Of a DNA stretch of 64,000 nucleotides, positions 62,615 to 64,000 are shown one piece after another. This DNA comes from Nonomuraea dietziae (GTDB taxonomy: Bacteria > Actinomycetota > Actinomycetes > Streptosporangiales > Streptosporangiaceae). How positions within the stretch are numbered: the stretch's first letter is position 1; every line of letters begins with the position of its first letter. Both the position numbers and the translations under genes were made by a program. Below the pieces are notes generated by a model. The model had not been told where the DNA came from, made no database searches, and was given only the letters and a program-made list of their open reading frames with translations. The stretch covers positions 4,216,001 to 4,280,000 of the forward strand of contig NZ_JACIBV010000001.1 of NCBI RefSeq assembly GCF_014195505.1, given 5' to 3'.

Positions 62615-64000
62615 TTACCGGCGCGGATCGTTCGGCGTGTAGATCGCCGTGGGGTCGATCGGGTCGTCACCAGGGCGGTAGCCGCTCTGGTCGAACCTGA
62701 GCGTCGAGTCCGCGTGCGGCCCCTGCTGGTAGGGGGTCGCCGGCGGGGTCTGCGGGTGGCCGAACGGGTCGTCGTACGACTGCTGGTACGGCTGCGCGGG
62801 GTCGAAGTGCAGTTGCGGATGGGTGCCCGCGGTGGACTGCTGGTAGGTCTCGGCCTGCTGGTAGGCGTGCAGCATCTGCTGCGAGCGCGGGTCGACGGGC
62901 GGGTCGGGCTCGCCGTAGTGCGGCTGGGCCTGCTGGGCGTACTCCTGAGCCGAGTAGCCGGTGAAGGGGCTGCCGCCCTGCGGTTCGAAGGCGGGAGGCT
63001 GCTCGTAGTAGGGCTGCTGAGACTCCTGCGGCTGGTACGGCGACCCCTGCCCCGCCTCGGACGGCTGGTAGCCGTCGGCCGCCCGGTAGGGCTCGGACTG
63101 CTGCTGGTAAGGCTCGGGCTGCTGGTAGTGCTCGGGCTGCTGGAAGGACGAGCCCGGCGCGGTGTCGGCCGGCTGGTAGGGCTGCGGCTCGTAGACGTTC
63201 GGTGTGCTGTGCGACGGCGTGTAGGCGTTGGGCAGGCTGTCGGCGGGCACGTAAGGGGCCGGCTGGTACTCCTGCGGCGGCGCGTACCCGTTGCTCGGCA
63301 GCGTCTCCGAGGGGGTGTAGCCGCTCGGCTCCTGCTGACCGTAGGAGCCCTGCTCCTGCCGGCCGTACGAGCTCTGCTCCTGCGGCGCGTACGGGTTCGG
63401 GTCCGCGGCGTAGGCGTTCTGCGGCGTCTCGGCCGGCGTGTAGGCGGCAGCCTGCGGTTCGGGCTGCTGCACGGGCGTGGGCGCGGCGGGCAGGGCGGGC
63501 AGCTCGTGCCTGGGCGGCTGGTAGGCCTCCTGCTGGGGCTGCTGGGGAGCCTGGGCCTGGGACGAGTGTATATGGGCGGCCTGGTGGCCCTGCTGGTGCG
63601 GCTGGGAGTGCTGCGGCGGCTGGTAGGCCTCGTTGCCGTAACCGTGCTGCTCGTAGCCCTGCGGGGCCTGGCTCTGCGGCTGCTGCTCGTAGCCCTGCTG
63701 CTCGTGACCGCGCTGGTCGAAGCCCGGCTGCTGCTCGTAGCCCGGCTGGCCGCCGTAACTCGGCGGCTGCTGCGCGTAACCGGCGCCCTGCGGTGCCTGG
63801 CTCGGCGACTGCTGGCTCGGGGGCTGGTGACCCGGGACCTGCTGGCTCGCGGGCTGCTGGCTCGGGGGCTGCTGGCCGTACTGCGGCTGTGCGGGGGGCT
63901 GCTGGCCGTACGGCTGGCCGCCCGTGGCCGGCTGCTGCACCGGCGGCTGCTGGGCGTAGCCCTGCTGGGGGTACTGCTGGCCGTACCCGCCGAACGCGGG
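62615..64000 (-). CDS. Gln/Pro/Tyr-rich low-complexity protein, C-terminal part
   Basis: The frame is open at the right edge and ends at 62615, giving at least 461 residues. All of it is low complexity: QQP, GYEQQ, YQPP, EPYQQ and SGYTPSE motifs repeat, with few charged or hydrophobic residues and no membrane helix. A short acidic end PGDDPIDPTAIYTPNDPRR may be a conserved tail. The folded domain, if any, lies outside the window. Such Q/P/Y-rich tails occur on actinobacterial membrane and polar-growth proteins. The function is unknown. Confidence 0.75.
   Translation of the reverse strand, partial: PAFGGYGQQYPQQGYAQQPPVQQPATGGQPYGQQPPAQPQYGQQPPSQQPASQQVPGHQPPSQQSPSQAPQGAGYAQQPPSYGGQPGYEQQPGFDQRGHEQQGYEQQPQSQAPQGYEQHGYGNEAYQPPQHSQPHQQGHQAAHIHSSQAQAPQQPQQEAYQPPRHELPALPAAPTPVQQPEPQAAAYTPAETPQNAYAADPNPYAPQEQSSYGRQEQGSYGQQEPSGYTPSETLPSNGYAPPQEYQPAPYVPADSLPNAYTPSHSTPNVYEPQPYQPADTAPGSSFQQPEHYQQPEPYQQQSEPYRAADGYQPSEAGQGSPYQPQESQQPYYEQPPAFEPQGGSPFTGYSAQEYAQQAQPHYGEPDPPVDPRSQQMLHAYQQAETYQQSTAGTHPQLHFDPAQPYQQSYDDPFGHPQTPPATPYQQGPHADSTLRFDQSGYRPGDDPIDPTAIYTPNDPRR

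Overview
The window is 64 kb of very GC-rich DNA with compact, strand-consistent operons, many GTG starts, ATGA/GTGA stop-start overlaps and a WhiB protein, so it comes from a sporulating actinobacterium. The block whiB - GT2 glycosyltransferase - DUF5719 - metallopeptidase - DUF3499 - manB - Trm112 - SIS isomerase - ahcY - mtrAB-lpqB - comF - hpf - LuxR regulator - secA matches, from memory, the gene order around mtrA and whiB in Streptomyces. Protein style and accessory content suggest Streptosporangiaceae (Nonomuraea or Streptosporangium type). The genus is an inference.

Left part (1-8 kb): a partial acetoacetyl-CoA synthetase, then a beta-lactam-type locus (class A beta-lactamase translationally coupled to a LysR regulator, divergent from a MecA_N-type penicillin-binding protein), the remains of a RelE/XRE toxin-antitoxin pair, three HAD hydrolases, a DUF6912 protein, and an orphan ATP synthase subunit a gene.

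PTS region (8.6-18.2 kb): a nearly self-contained N-acetylglucosamine uptake and signalling unit. A lipoprotein NagZ-type hexosaminidase lies beside a minus-strand operon SIS deaminase/isomerase - EIIB - EIIA(crr) - HAD phosphatase - HPr - EI. This operon is divergent from dasR - EIIC - EIIC. A perfect 22-bp palindrome built of dre-like half sites sits in the divergent promoter. A DUF6459 protein, then an IclR regulator and a sugar ABC transporter without its own ATPase follow (18.4-22.8 kb).

Core region (23-43 kb): secA, a HGxxPAAW-type membrane protein, a YcaQ/AlkX DNA glycosylase homologue with a repetitive insertion, a LuxR response regulator, hpf, comF, lpqB-mtrB-mtrA, and a divergent membrane-associated operon (DUF7847-like membrane protein, DUF4129, DUF4350, MoxR ATPase, DUF58) with SpoIIM-like and RDD proteins.

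Accessory island (43-50.6 kb): three paralogous secreted LVIVD-repeat proteins sharing eight cysteines and four histidine motifs, interleaved with a DUF305 lipoprotein and a small DUF1579-like protein, followed by a short-type S-adenosylhomocysteine hydrolase paralogue directly beside the canonical ahcY.

Right part (50.8-64 kb): ahcY, a MerR-GerMN pair, a CDF metal transporter, mannose-phosphate genes (SIS isomerase, Trm112, manB), DUF3499, a zincin-like protein, DUF5719, a 923-residue membrane GT2, whiB, and a partial Gln/Pro-rich protein.

Two sequence-level themes stand out. Four otherwise intact genes, including ahcY, carry a single extra base in a G/C run touching GGCC, which looks like a systematic sequence error. 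Short tandem-repeat arrays (13, 14, 15 and 18 bp units) lie just after the 3' ends of four genes.
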